From: Arthrobacter_B sp038069765
GTDB lineage: Bacteria; Actinomycetota; Actinomycetes; Actinomycetales; Micrococcaceae
Length of the DNA: 64,000 nt
Direction of reading: 5' to 3'
Assembly: GCF_038069765.1 (NCBI RefSeq)
Contig: NZ_JBBPFS010000001.1
Coordinates: 124,001 to 188,000 of the forward strand
A program made the translations under genes and the position numbers. How positions within the stretch are numbered: position 1 is the stretch's first letter; each line of letters starts with the position of its first letter. Shown piece by piece: positions 1-6,979 of this stretch. Below the pieces are notes generated by a model, which was given only the letters and a program-made list of their open reading frames with translations, searched no databases and was not told the DNA's origin.

Positions 1-206
1 AGCTCGCGGTCCTACTCAAACAGCACGTCAAGACGGTCCAACGCAAGGCCAAGACGGGCGTTTATCCGCACACGAGATTGGGCAAGGAGTACAGGTTCAC
101 CCATGCGGACTACGAGGCGATCCTGGAGGCTGGCAAGCCGAAGGTGGTGGATACTCGTGCAGCCCGCAAAGAACTCCGGCTGAGGCTGAAAACACTGAAT
201 TGGTGA
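1..206 (+). CDS. Excisionase/MerR-like small DNA-binding protein, 5' truncated by window edge
   Basis: An open frame enters from the left edge (codon phase from base 3) and ends with TGA at 204-206, giving about 67 residues. The visible part has a helix-turn-helix followed by a wing: KTVQRKAKTGVYPHTRLGKEYRF, written here as KTVQRKAKTG then VYPHTRLGKEYRF, then a helix ADYEAILEAG. This is the pattern of excisionase-type or AlpA-type winged HTH proteins. It lies on the + strand, opposite to the phage-like gene train that follows, so it may mark the end of that train or belong to a neighbouring module. The N-terminus is not visible, so family assignment is tentative. Confidence 0.5.
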   Translation, partial: LAVLLKQHVKTVQRKAKTGVYPHTRLGKEYRFTHADYEAILEAGKPKVVDTRAARKELRLRLKTLNW

Positions 207-218
207 AGCAGGTCGATT

Positions 219-803
219 TCAGCCCAGCGGTACTGGAGCGGCAAACGAGATTGTCTTTATCCATTTTCCATACGCGGGATCATTCATCTGCCCTTCATGC
301 GCCCATTCATGCGCCGACAACGCTCTCACCGCTGGGGCATTCATTTCATGAACCTCAGCAGTAAGGAACAGACGTCCGTGATCCGAATAACCGGTTGCCA
401 CTTCCATCGCCAAGGCCTCAAACTGCGCGAGGGCCTCTTCACCCACCCCTCGCGCAGCGCATGACCGGTGCCTCGCCAAGATAGCCAAATGCAAGCGCAC
501 ATCCGTCAGTTCGGGTCCTGGGTCAATAAAATATGAGAATAGTCCCTCAATGGCTGATTCATCCTCGGAGAGCCGGATGCAAACCGGTGGCAAGTTCAAC
601 GCCTTGGTCGGGTTGCTCAAGGCTCCACGGTACTTACCGCCGATATCGTGGATCATGCCATCGATCTTGCGCGCCCAGGGCTTGTGGTGGCGCTTGTCAG
701 CCCATCTCCCGCCGTATATCGTCCGCGGCGAGTAGTCTTCAACGCACCTAAACGCGATAAGTAAATCCGAATGCTCAGGACCTGCGTGGATCCATTCCCC
801 CAA
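219..803 (-). CDS. GNAT-fold acetyltransferase-like protein (194 aa)
   Basis: The central part has a beta strand plus acetyl-CoA loop pattern typical of GNAT motif A (LHLAILARH ... ARGVGEEALAQFEAL), followed by a strand and the motif FLTAEVHEMNAPAVRAL, which fits motif B where an Asn precedes the last helix. The first ~80 residues are not recognisable and may form a substrate domain. The only in-frame start before residue 49 is a TTG at 801-803, six bases past the stop of the 75-aa gene, so translation is probably coupled to it. Substrate is unknown. GNAT proteins in mobile elements can be toxins, antibiotic-modifying enzymes or modifiers of host proteins; nothing in the sequence decides between them. 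Confidence 0.6.
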   Translation of the reverse strand: MGEWIHAGPEHSDLLIAFRCVEDYSPRTIYGGRWADKRHHKPWARKIDGMIHDIGGKYRGALSNPTKALNLPPVCIRLSEDESAIEGLFSYFIDPGPELTDVRLHLAILARHRSCAARGVGEEALAQFEALAMEVATGYSDHGRLFLTAEVHEMNAPAVRALSAHEWAHEGQMNDPAYGKWIKTISFAAPVPLG

Positions 804-808
804 TGGGT

Positions 809-1036
809 CTAATGCCGCATCAACGAGGGTGCAGTCGACTGTCTTGCGGCAGCGGACAACAAGTCAGTGGGAGAGAATTCATCTCTCATGCGGGCACAAT
901 AAGCCTCGTACGACTCTTCACCCGTACTGGCGGTGTCAACGACTACGTGAGAGAGTTTCGCAGTGCGATGCACGACAACGATCTGCGGCCGCGCCGACCA
1001 TCTCCTCGCCTTCGCCCGGTTGCTCTTTCGTGCCAT
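809..1036 (-). CDS. Small unknown protein paired with the GNAT gene (75 aa)
   Basis: A strong ribosome binding site (GGAGGAG, 6 nt before ATG) sits upstream of this ORF. The product starts very basic (MARKSNRAKARRW), then has a short hydrophobic stretch (PQIVVVH) and an acidic helix EESYEAYCARMRDEF. No known family is recognised. It ends five bases before the TTG start of the GNAT gene, so the two form a two-gene cassette. A partner role (for example antitoxin or adaptor) is only a guess from the arrangement. Confidence 0.55.
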   Translation of the reverse strand: MARKSNRAKARRWSARPQIVVVHRTAKLSHVVVDTASTGEESYEAYCARMRDEFSPTDLLSAAARQSTAPSLMRH

Positions 1037-1104
1037 GTGAACTCCTCCGTCAATTTAGGACACTTTACCTCTACCATGGGTCCACTGCGCAAGCCCGCTC
1101 CGGT

Positions 1105-1398
1105 TCAGCCGGCCAAATCGGCCTTAGCAGCGAGTTGTTGGCGTAAGCCGAACGATACCTCGGCGTCGCTGATGAGCTTGTTGAACCGCTCCGGCTCCCA
1201 GTGCTTTGCTACCCATGCCACCCCCGCGACGGCGGGATCCGGCTGGTAGCTCACCCGGTGGGCCGTGTTGCCCCGGAAGCTGATGGACACCTCCCCGTAT
1301 CGCATGGTGGAGAACCTGGCCCTCCAGTAGTGACGGCTAGGGATCCCAGACATGGGAATGGCGCGGCTGCTCCGGGCTTGGCGTCGGCTACTCGCCAT
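1105..1398 (-). CDS. Hypothetical phage-type protein (97 aa)
   Basis: The start overlaps the end of the small-terminase-like gene by 11 bp, suggesting translational coupling. The product has a basic N-terminus, a short motif RHYWRARF, a beta-rich middle (YGEVSISFRG) and a C-terminal amphipathic helix ending in AAKADLAG. I do not recognise a family. Its position directly after a small-terminase-like gene is where a large terminase would usually be found, but it is far too short for that role. Confidence 0.5.
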   Translation of the reverse strand: MASSRRQARSSRAIPMSGIPSRHYWRARFSTMRYGEVSISFRGNTAHRVSYQPDPAVAGVAWVAKHWEPERFNKLISDAEVSFGLRQQLAAKADLAG

Positions 1399-1759
1399 CA
1401 GCTATCCGCCAGCCAAGAGTGGTGAGGGACTTAGGCGTGAGCCCCAGAGCCTCCGAAGCATAACGGCACTCTTGGGCTACCCAAGCTGACCCATTCCCGC
1501 TCAGCAGCATGTGCTCATAAGCCACCAGCAGTGCCACCGTGCCCTTGGCTGTCTCATCCCACTGAGTAGCCTGCGGAGACTCCCACAGCTCCTCCCAGCG
1601 GTCCCGTTCGAGTGTTGACCACTCGCGACTCTCAGGGATGGGCGGCACCTCCTCCTCGCACCCGCCAGCAGGCAGGGTGATGAGCGCCTGACGGATCGCT
1701 TGATTGGCCGCCCGGTAAGCACGGGAGTTGGGCTTGGTCGTATTTCTGGAGGTGCCCAT
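1388..1759 (-). CDS. Small terminase subunit-like protein (123 aa)
   Basis: A clear AAGGAG ribosome binding site precedes ATG at 1759. The protein has a basic N-terminus (SRNTTKPNSRAYRAANQAIRQ), a linker with LPAGGCEEEVPPIP, then the pattern REWSTLERDRWEELWESPQA followed by TQWDE. It continues with AWVAQECRYASEALGLTPKSL and LGWRI. Actinophage small terminase-like proteins share this W-x-ELW-x-SPQA / LGLTP / W layout. Its usual role is recognition of the packaging site together with a large terminase. No large terminase follows; the next genes are short unknown proteins. The family is recognised by pattern only, so an alternative phage role is possible. Confidence 0.6.
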   Translation of the reverse strand: MGTSRNTTKPNSRAYRAANQAIRQALITLPAGGCEEEVPPIPESREWSTLERDRWEELWESPQATQWDETAKGTVALLVAYEHMLLSGNGSAWVAQECRYASEALGLTPKSLTTLGWRIADGE

Positions 1760-1900
1760 GAGGGCTCCTTTCGTAGTTGGATTGAGGTTGAGCGGTTGTC
1801 ACACTTCTTAGCGCCCTCACCGGCGGTCTGGCGGAGGTTTGCCCTTGGGCCCTCCCCCCTGGGGTTTCCGGGGGTCAGGCTGCGGCCCTCGATAACCACG

Positions 1901-1934
1901 GCGAGCCGTCACCTTGGTGGAGGTAACGGCTCGC
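1901..1934 (-). terminator. Hairpin between two - strand phage genes
   Basis: A 13-bp inverted repeat with one mismatch (GCGAGCCGTCACC / GGTAACGGCTCGC, 8-nt loop) lies between the 274-aa gene and the small-terminase-like gene. No T-run follows on either strand, so it may be an inefficient terminator or an mRNA-processing hairpin. The 200-bp gap 1760-1959 has no other supported gene. Confidence 0.45.
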
Positions 1935-1959
1935 ATGGTGGTGTGGTGCTGGAGGTGAG

Positions 1960-2784
1960 CTAAGCGGCTTGTGCGGCGTGCTTCTGGTGTGCTGCGTGCT
2001 CTGCGTCTGCGGGGTCTTCGAGGTACTGCTTGGTGCCGATAGCTCCTCGCACGTACTTCCATTCAGGATCCGCGGGCCGCTTGTATGGCTTGTAGTCGTC
2101 CAGCTTGGGAGCTTCGATGGTGGCGCCTGCTTTGATGAGTGCGCCCCACCGTCCAGCCCTGCTGCCTTCGGTGTTGTCCCATGCTTCCCAGATGCGGCGG
2201 CGGTGGTTCTTGCCGGGGTTCACAGTGAGCGCAAGCAGTCCCTCGTTGCCCGGGATGGTGATGCCTGCCAGCCGTGCTGCAGCTTCGAGGGAGGGAATCA
2301 TCTGGTCGAGCTGCGGTGCCTGGATAGCTGCTGTGGCCCATGCTTTGCGTTGCGCGTCGGTGCCGGTCATGAGGGTGGCGGGGTCAGCGTCCGGGTCTAC
2401 GGTGCGGCATAGCTTGGTGAAGCTCTCCGCGGCCACGTTGAAGGCTTCCCGAATGGTGTTGTAATTGGCCTCGCTGACCTTCTTCACCTCTCCCCGTAGT
2501 GCAGTGAATACGGCGCCGGCTGCGTGGTTGCTGACGTAGGCGCGATCTGGGGTGCTGGCCTGCTCTGCCAGTGCGAGGGCGTTGAGGGTTGCCAAGTCGT
2601 CGGGGTGCGCGTCGCCGGTGAGTGCGTCGCTGAGCCGGCCCAGGGCTGTGCGGTCCTGGTTGGTGAAGTCTCGCCATCGGGTGAGTACCCGCTCGTATTC
2701 TGTGGTGGTGGTGCCACCTGCTGAGACTACGGTTTCCACCTGTCCGATGAGGGCGGCGAGGTTGGTGCTGTCTGCTGATGCCAT
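1960..2784 (-). CDS. Hypothetical phage protein (274 aa)
   Basis: The ATG follows AGGAG, which itself overlaps the last codons of the upstream 79-aa gene. The protein is soluble and largely helical, with a Thr-rich N-terminal segment (AGGTTTTEYERVLTRWRDF), a helical core, and a C-terminal Lys/Tyr-rich segment DDYKPYKRPADPEWKYV followed by an Ala/His-rich tail (AEHAAHQKHAAQAA). No catalytic motif or known family is recognised. It is the largest unknown protein of the element and the last gene before the hairpin at 1901-1934. Confidence 0.55.
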   Translation of the reverse strand: MASADSTNLAALIGQVETVVSAGGTTTTEYERVLTRWRDFTNQDRTALGRLSDALTGDAHPDDLATLNALALAEQASTPDRAYVSNHAAGAVFTALRGEVKKVSEANYNTIREAFNVAAESFTKLCRTVDPDADPATLMTGTDAQRKAWATAAIQAPQLDQMIPSLEAAARLAGITIPGNEGLLALTVNPGKNHRRRIWEAWDNTEGSRAGRWGALIKAGATIEAPKLDDYKPYKRPADPEWKYVRGAIGTKQYLEDPADAEHAAHQKHAAQAA

Positions 2785-2787
2785 GGT

Positions 2788-3027
2788 CTAGTTCTCCTGG
2801 GTGTTGAGTGTGTTCTGGAAGTCGGTGGCCCATGCGGGACGGGTGGCGCTGACGGGTTTGCCGCCTGCGATGCCGGCTAGTGCGGCGTCGTTGTTGAGGG
2901 CAATAGCCGGGCTACTGGTGGTGCCTGCGGGGTCTGGGGTGGCGTGTAGGTCTATGCCCTGGACCGCTGCTGCCGCTAGGTCTTTCAGGCTGTGGCAGTA
3001 GCAGCCTGCGGGGCTCTGAGGTCTCAT
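2788..3027 (-). CDS. Hypothetical small phage protein (79 aa)
   Basis: The start ATG overlaps the previous stop as ATGA (3024-3027), a coupling arrangement repeated through this operon. The product has two closely spaced cysteines or histidines near the N-terminus (GCYCHSL), then a low-complexity Ala/Thr/Pro region and a C-terminal WATDFQNTLNTQEN. No family recognised. Confidence 0.5.
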   Translation of the reverse strand: MRPQSPAGCYCHSLKDLAAAAVQGIDLHATPDPAGTTSSPAIALNNDAALAGIAGGKPVSATRPAWATDFQNTLNTQEN

Positions 3028-3272
3028 GAGGCTTCCTTCTGCTTGTGGTAGGCGATGCTGTCTGCCATTTGGGTTGCGATGCGTAGGGCTTCATCTAGCG
3101 AATAGACACCCCGGATGAACTTGTCGTTGAACACTGCAACGGCGGGCTGCATGCCCTCTGGGGTGTCCATCGTGGCGGGCCGGGCGTAAGTGCCCTTTGC
3201 GTCTTCTGTGTTCCGCCAGTAGTGCCGCTGCGGGCTATGGAACATGCCTGTGGCGTGCTTGAACGTGCTCAC
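3024..3272 (-). CDS. Hypothetical protein, copy A of a tandem paralogous pair (82 aa)
   Basis: Starts with GTG that overlaps the stop of the 72-aa gene by four bases. Its C-terminal half (PAVAVFNDKF, then ALRIATQMADSIA and K/H-rich end) aligns with the next gene upstream (PAVCIFRGNF, ALRLSNQIVDAAEKHE), with equal spacing, so the two appear to be a tandem duplication. The N-terminal part has HYWRNTEDAKGTYARPA. Function unknown. Confidence 0.5.
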   Translation of the reverse strand: MSTFKHATGMFHSPQRHYWRNTEDAKGTYARPATMDTPEGMQPAVAVFNDKFIRGVYSLDEALRIATQMADSIAYHKQKEAS

Positions 3273-3487
3273 GCGTGCACCTCGTGCTTTTCTGCTGCGT
3301 CTACGATCTGGTTACTGAGCCGCAGCGCGTCCGCAACCGGGAGCAGGCTAAGGACGAAGTTTCCACGGAAGATGCAGACTGCGGGTTCATTCCTGTCCGG
3401 GCCGGCGATGTAGGCAACGCCCGCTTTGGTGTGGCGGGCATTCCGGCGGTTCAGGCCGTACTGCTCGGGCTTGCTAATGAAGGTCAT
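3269..3487 (-). CDS. Hypothetical protein, copy B of a tandem paralogous pair (72 aa)
   Basis: The ATG overlaps the stop of the DUF2617 gene as TAATG. The protein contains RRNARHTKAGVAYIAGPD, then PAVCIFRGNFVLSLLPVADALRLSNQIVDA. The fold pattern (strand-strand-helix) matches copy A. Sequence divergence between the copies is substantial, so the duplication is not recent. No known domain. Confidence 0.5.
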   Translation of the reverse strand: MTFISKPEQYGLNRRNARHTKAGVAYIAGPDRNEPAVCIFRGNFVLSLLPVADALRLSNQIVDAAEKHEVHA

Positions 3488-3972
3488 TACTTCTCCTGGT
3501 CTGTGGATAGGTCAAGCGTGCTTTGGGTTGCGACTATCTCGCCTGTGTTTGGGTAGACGTGCCAGGTCTTCCACCGGGCGATTTCGTTGGTGACTTCTGC
3601 TGTGATGGCGGTGACGGCCAGCGGATCCCCGGCGAATGCAACGGCTAGCCCTCCCGGGTGACGTTCCGTCGCTGCTATTAGGGCTTGTACTTGCTCTTTG
3701 AGAGCACGCCGGCTGTAGTCCTTGGTTCTGCTGGTGAAGGTGTATCCGGGCTCTGAGGTGGTGCGTGGAAGGTTGCCCGCGGGCCTATTGGGGTTACATG
3801 CCACTGTTTCCGTCCAGTCGCCTAGGGCGATCTGATGGGATGCTCCGAGCACCCGAATCTCTAGGTCGCCGATCCGCTTGGATGCCAGGGCGTGCAAGTG
3901 CTCCCTGCGCAGGTCATGGGACAGGTCGGCGGGGGTTGTGTCTGCGAATGGCTCAGGACTGGTGCTCAGCAT
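3487..3972 (-). CDS. DUF2617 family protein (161 aa)
   Basis: The sequence follows the DUF2617 pattern well: a core LEIRVLGASHQIALG, then TETVACNP, a region YTFTSRTKDYSRRAL, AFAGDPLAVTAITAE, and the C-terminal RWKTWHVYPNTGEIVAT. The family is common in actinobacterial chromosomes, where its function is not known. Here it sits inside a mobile element, between a DUF6283 protein and two tandem small proteins, with a 7-bp overlap with the upstream gene. Length is normal for the family. Confidence 0.8.
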   Translation of the reverse strand: MLSTSPEPFADTTPADLSHDLRREHLHALASKRIGDLEIRVLGASHQIALGDWTETVACNPNRPAGNLPRTTSEPGYTFTSRTKDYSRRALKEQVQALIAATERHPGGLAVAFAGDPLAVTAITAEVTNEIARWKTWHVYPNTGEIVATQSTLDLSTDQEK

Positions 3973-5006
3973 CGGGACGTCCCTGTTGGGGGCAGCAGTG
4001 CACTCAGGCCTTCGGCGTAGACGGTCAGAACTGGAATATGTACCGGCTGGAAGACGATCTGGGTCATGAGCCCGTGCTTACTGACTTCGATGTCCGGGGT
4101 TTTCGCAGCTACAGCCTCGAATGCTCTCGCGGCTGTTCCTGTGTTGTTGAATCGAATGTGTGCGGCTTCTTGGAGGATCATGTTCCGGTAGTTCAATTTC
4201 CCTGCCGGCGCACGTAGCAACACTGGTTTCCGGCTGGGGTGGAGTTTATCCAGGGCGTCCGCGATGTTGATGCAGCTGTCTATGGTGCGGATCCCTGCCT
4301 GAGTCATGGCGGTGAGTAAGCCGTGTAGTTCCTCGTCCACGGGCACCGTGTCGCCGTCTGCCGTGGTTAGGTTCTTCGGCGTGTGCACCGTTGTGTGGTT
4401 GCTGCATACAGGGCATTCACACGTGGAGCCGTTCAGTGCTTCGAGGGTGATACTCAGGTCCGCTAGGCCTTCGCGGCTGAACTTCCAACTCAGCGACTTT
4501 TGATCCACCCGTTCCACAGGGTCGGCTACGTCTGATTCGTCTTCATCCGGGGAGAATCTGAGTTCAGGCAGGACGTCGCCGTCTATCCGCTGCTTGAGTC
4601 GCTGGAATGCCTTCAGGGAGAGTCCTACGGGCCGAGCCTCTAGGTATTTCTCGTGGTCGTCGTAGGTGGCTGCTATTCGCAACTCTCGCCGGATCACTGC
4701 CACCATTCCTGCGCACTCCCGCCGCGCTCCGATGTCGGCGGGTTTCTGGTACCCCATTGCCTGTGACACTTCCGGCACGGGGTGGACTTCAGCGTCAAAG
4801 AGGTGGCATCCGAAGAAGTCACCGTCTATGGCGATGCTGCGCCATAGACGGGTGAATTCCTCGGTCGAGTACTGGTTGTTGTAGTGCTCCCGGTCGGTGT
4901 TGCTCTTGCGCCAAGGGCATTCCGAGCAGGCCTTGGTAGCGGCTGGAAGCTTGGGCAGAGCGTCGATCATGCATGCGCTCGGGGCATTCGGTTGTGTGTT
5001 CGCCAT
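3966..5006 (-). CDS. DUF6283-like cysteine-motif protein (346 aa)
   Basis: The start at 5006 is chosen because AGGAGG lies 5 nt upstream; a further in-frame ATG at 5033 has no such site. Residues 27-33 read CSECPWR, followed by CH at 67-68 and CAG at 98-100: the C-x2-CPW ... CH ... CAG signature of DUF6283, a likely metal-binding module seen in actinophages. A second cluster CECPVC (196-201) followed by H suggests another zinc site. The remaining ~140 residues, including a segment KPVLLRAPAGKLNYRNM, are not recognised. It heads the overlapping operon 5006-1960. Role unknown; DNA or RNA binding is an inference from the Cys motifs. Confidence 0.65.
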   Translation of the reverse strand: MANTQPNAPSACMIDALPKLPAATKACSECPWRKSNTDREHYNNQYSTEEFTRLWRSIAIDGDFFGCHLFDAEVHPVPEVSQAMGYQKPADIGARRECAGMVAVIRRELRIAATYDDHEKYLEARPVGLSLKAFQRLKQRIDGDVLPELRFSPDEDESDVADPVERVDQKSLSWKFSREGLADLSITLEALNGSTCECPVCSNHTTVHTPKNLTTADGDTVPVDEELHGLLTAMTQAGIRTIDSCINIADALDKLHPSRKPVLLRAPAGKLNYRNMILQEAAHIRFNNTGTAARAFEAVAAKTPDIEVSKHGLMTQIVFQPVHIPVLTVYAEGLSALLPPTGTSRC

Positions 5007-5023
5007 TGGTGCCTCCTGGGCAA

Positions 5024-5048
5024 GAAAAAGCACTCCGCGTGGAGGTGC
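5024..5048 (-). terminator. Rho-independent terminator after the LamG-type gene
   Basis: On the - strand a stem GCACCTCC / GGAGTGC with loop ACGC (one bulge) is followed directly by TTTTTC. It lies between the stop at 5072 and the AGGAGG site of the DUF6283 gene, separating the tail-fibre part from the DUF6283 operon. Confidence 0.65.
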
Positions 5049-5071
5049 TGCGGCTGGTGGGGGTGCGGGAT

Positions 5072-5755
5072 CTAGAACAGGCTGTAATGCGCCTTCATGA
5101 TCGCTCGAATGGATGCACGCTCATATGCGTCCGCCGCGTAAGGGAGAACCGCGACGCGTGAGATGTCGGACTTGAAGAACTCGGATGATGTGGCCCCAAG
5201 CCGCAGCATTGACGCGGCGCTGGCTGGAAGGTTGGCTGTCCACTCTTGCCCGTCGATGTGGAGCACTGAGCCGTTGCCCTTGGTAACGATGATGAAGCAG
5301 TGCCAGTAATTATCGGCGGTCTTTGTGCTGGTGATGGAGCTTCCGTTGTTGAAGGCGTACGTCCCGGAGGCATTGATGTAGAGGTTGTGCGCACCTCCTC
5401 CGGCGCCGCTCGTGACCATGAATTGGTTGTTGGCAGGTTCGGGGAAGCGGCCTATGACAACCAGTGTTTTCTCACCTGTTAGATCAACCATTCCTTCAAG
5501 CATGTCGTTGATACCGTCGAAGGCCAGATACCTATTGGTTGCCTGCATGCTGGTGGGCCAGCGTCCGGATTCGTGGGTGCTGGTGAGGCGCCCGCCCTGC
5601 CGCTGCTCCCACCAGTCCTGGGTGGCTCCGAGCCGCGTGTTATCTGCCGCCCAGTCATATCTAGCGCCTGCGATGACCGGGACAGGCTTGACGCTGACTT
5701 TGGGGAGGCTGGAGTTGTTGAAGGATCCGCCGCCGATGACTGCAATTCCGCGCAT
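5072..5755 (-). CDS. LamG/concanavalin A-like tail-fibre protein (227 aa)
   Basis: The start at 5755 (MRGIAVIGGG) has an AGAAAGG site; the frame stays open further upstream but that part reads through the 3' end of the neighbouring gene. The C-terminal ~170 residues carry a LamG-like pattern: YLAFDGINDMLEG, KTLVVIGRF, HNLYINASGTYAF, WHCFIIVTKGNGSVLHIDGQ, MLRLGATSS. Such jelly-roll domains bind carbohydrates and occur in phage minor tail proteins and tail tips. Placed next to the beta-helix protein, it is probably part of a receptor-binding structure. No enzymatic residues are evident. Confidence 0.65.
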   Translation of the reverse strand: MRGIAVIGGGSFNNSSLPKVSVKPVPVIAGARYDWAADNTRLGATQDWWEQRQGGRLTSTHESGRWPTSMQATNRYLAFDGINDMLEGMVDLTGEKTLVVIGRFPEPANNQFMVTSGAGGGAHNLYINASGTYAFNNGSSITSTKTADNYWHCFIIVTKGNGSVLHIDGQEWTANLPASAASMLRLGATSSEFFKSDISRVAVLPYAADAYERASIRAIMKAHYSLF

Positions 5756-5835
5756 GGTAAAGCCTTTCTGTTGGTGTTTTTGTGGGGTTGTTGAGCGAGG
5801 GGTGAGTGGTGTGTTTTTGCGACAGTCGGTAGTGA

Positions 5836-6636
5836 CTAAGCCGCGGTGGAACGGTAGAGATAGCCTCTGCTGTCCACATAGAGGTTCGGTTTTTCTGTCG
5901 TCTGTGGAAGGTTTGAAATCCGCCGGCCGCCTGCATCCACGGTGAATGAACTGCCGCCCCACTGGATTGCCGCCCTATCACCAGCAACCTGAACAGCTCC
6001 GTCACCACGGAACATCTGGATACTGCTCCCGTCGGTGAATACCTGAGCCCCGTTTGAGAACGTCATGGCGCCGGATGACACGGTTGGATCCAGTGTCATC
6101 CCGCCGACCTTGACCTTGCCGTTGCTGCGCACCTCGAGGTCATTCTGCAGCGTGGACATGCCCTTGATGTCGAGAGTTCCCGTGACGTCGAGTGGGCCTC
6201 TTACATCCAGGTCGCCCGTCACTGTTGTGTTCCCGCCGATGTCCGTCTTGCCGTTGAGCTTCGTATCACCGGTAACGGTCATTGCCCCGGTGACATCCAG
6301 TGGGCCCTGCACGTCGAGGTCTCCCGTTACTGACGTGTTGCCGCCGATGTCGGTCTGGCCGTTCAGTTTGGTTGGGCCGGTGACGGTGAGTGGTCCGGAG
6401 ATGCCGACCGTTCCTGTGAAGGTGCTGCCACCGGAGACTCTGAACGTGCCTGTGATGCTTGCCAGACCGTTGACCAGAAGTGTTCCGTTGGAGATGTTCA
6501 GGACGCCCTGGTCGTAGACCTCGATACCCCCGCGGCCCACTGCGGCATTGTTCATTGGTGCAGCTGTTTCGAGGGCTCGGAGTCGGCGGAAGATGTCCTT
6601 GAACTCACCGCTGTTGAGGTTTTCTACACGACTCAT
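5836..6636 (-). CDS. Repeat-rich beta-structured tail-fibre protein (266 aa)
   Basis: After a short N-terminal helix (FKDIFRRLRALETAA, likely a trimerising segment) residues 48-165 consist of short repeats of the type xVTGxLxVxG, including a 36-residue unit present twice. This would build a beta-helix or stacked beta-strand shaft, as in phage fibres. The C-terminal ~80 residues (GAQVFTDGSSIQMFRGDG, then NLYVDSRGYLYRS) look like a tail-fibre tip. The gene lies two bases after the 60-aa ORF and 80 bp before the LamG gene. Receptor binding or particle decoration is the likely role. Confidence 0.65.
   Translation of the reverse strand: MSRVENLNSGEFKDIFRRLRALETAAPMNNAAVGRGGIEVYDQGVLNISNGTLLVNGLASITGTFRVSGGSTFTGTVGISGPLTVTGPTKLNGQTDIGGNTSVTGDLDVQGPLDVTGAMTVTGDTKLNGKTDIGGNTTVTGDLDVRGPLDVTGTLDIKGMSTLQNDLEVRSNGKVKVGGMTLDPTVSSGAMTFSNGAQVFTDGSSIQMFRGDGAVQVAGDRAAIQWGGSSFTVDAGGRRISNLPQTTEKPNLYVDSRGYLYRSTAA
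6157..6372 (-). repeat. Two tandem 108-bp coding repeats in the fibre gene
   Basis: Residues 89-124 and 125-160 of the fibre protein are near-identical 36-aa units beginning TKLNG and including TDIGGNT, VTGDLDV and GPLDVTG. The nucleotide copies have drifted at synonymous sites, so the duplication is old enough to have diverged and is kept at protein level. Confidence 0.8.
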
Positions 6637-6638
6637 AA

Positions 6639-6821
6639 CTATCGGTTTCCTTCGGGGAAGTTGGGGTCTGCCGGAGTTGGTGTTGCCGGCGAAACGTCGG
6701 CGGGGCGTGATGCCTGAGCTAGGAGGGTTGCGCGGTCGGCGGCTTGGCTGGCTTGGATGATCTGCGCGTTACCGGCCGCGTTCTTGGCCTGCCAGTAGCC
6801 AGTGCCGTAGTAACTGCTCAT
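6639..6821 (-). CDS. Micro-ORF, unknown (60 aa)
   Basis: Start at 6821 overlaps the previous stop as ATGA. The product (MSSYYGTGYWQAKNAAGNAQ, then a helical Ala-rich part and a Pro-rich tail) has a YWQ motif seen in similar form in the two ORFs upstream. It ends two bases before the start of the fibre gene, so it may be a co-translated accessory of the fibre. Confidence 0.45.
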   Translation of the reverse strand: MSSYYGTGYWQAKNAAGNAQIIQASQAADRATLLAQASRPADVSPATPTPADPNFPEGNR

Positions 6822-6976
6822 GCGGCAACCTCGGATCCCGTAGTGGTGCCGGCTAGTGCTCGGTTTTTCCAGTAGGCCGTTTCCTGGCACTGGTGCATCC
6901 ACTTTTCGTAGTAGACCGCGGACTGTGCAGCGAAGTCCCAGCTGCTGATCTGGCGGGGTTTGTAGTCATAAGCCAT
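6818..6976 (-). CDS. Micro-ORF, unknown (52 aa)
   Basis: A short frame starting ATG at 6976 (MAYDYKPRQISSWDFAAQSA) and ending TGA within the ATGA overlap with the next ORF. It starts three bases after the stop of the 67-aa gene and is preceded by GGAAG. It contains YYEKWMHQCQETAYWKNRALAG. Only the tight spacing on both sides supports it as a gene. Confidence 0.45.
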   Translation of the reverse strand: MAYDYKPRQISSWDFAAQSAVYYEKWMHQCQETAYWKNRALAGTTTGSEVAA

Positions 6977-6979
6977 TGG

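Noticed and set aside
5756..5962. N-terminal extension of the LamG protein
   Set aside because: The extra 69 codons read into the 3' end of the fibre gene in another frame; a good ribosome site is at 5755.
6157..6372. Repeat array in phage region as CRISPR or mobile repeat
   Set aside because: Repeats are in-frame 36-aa protein units of a fibre protein.
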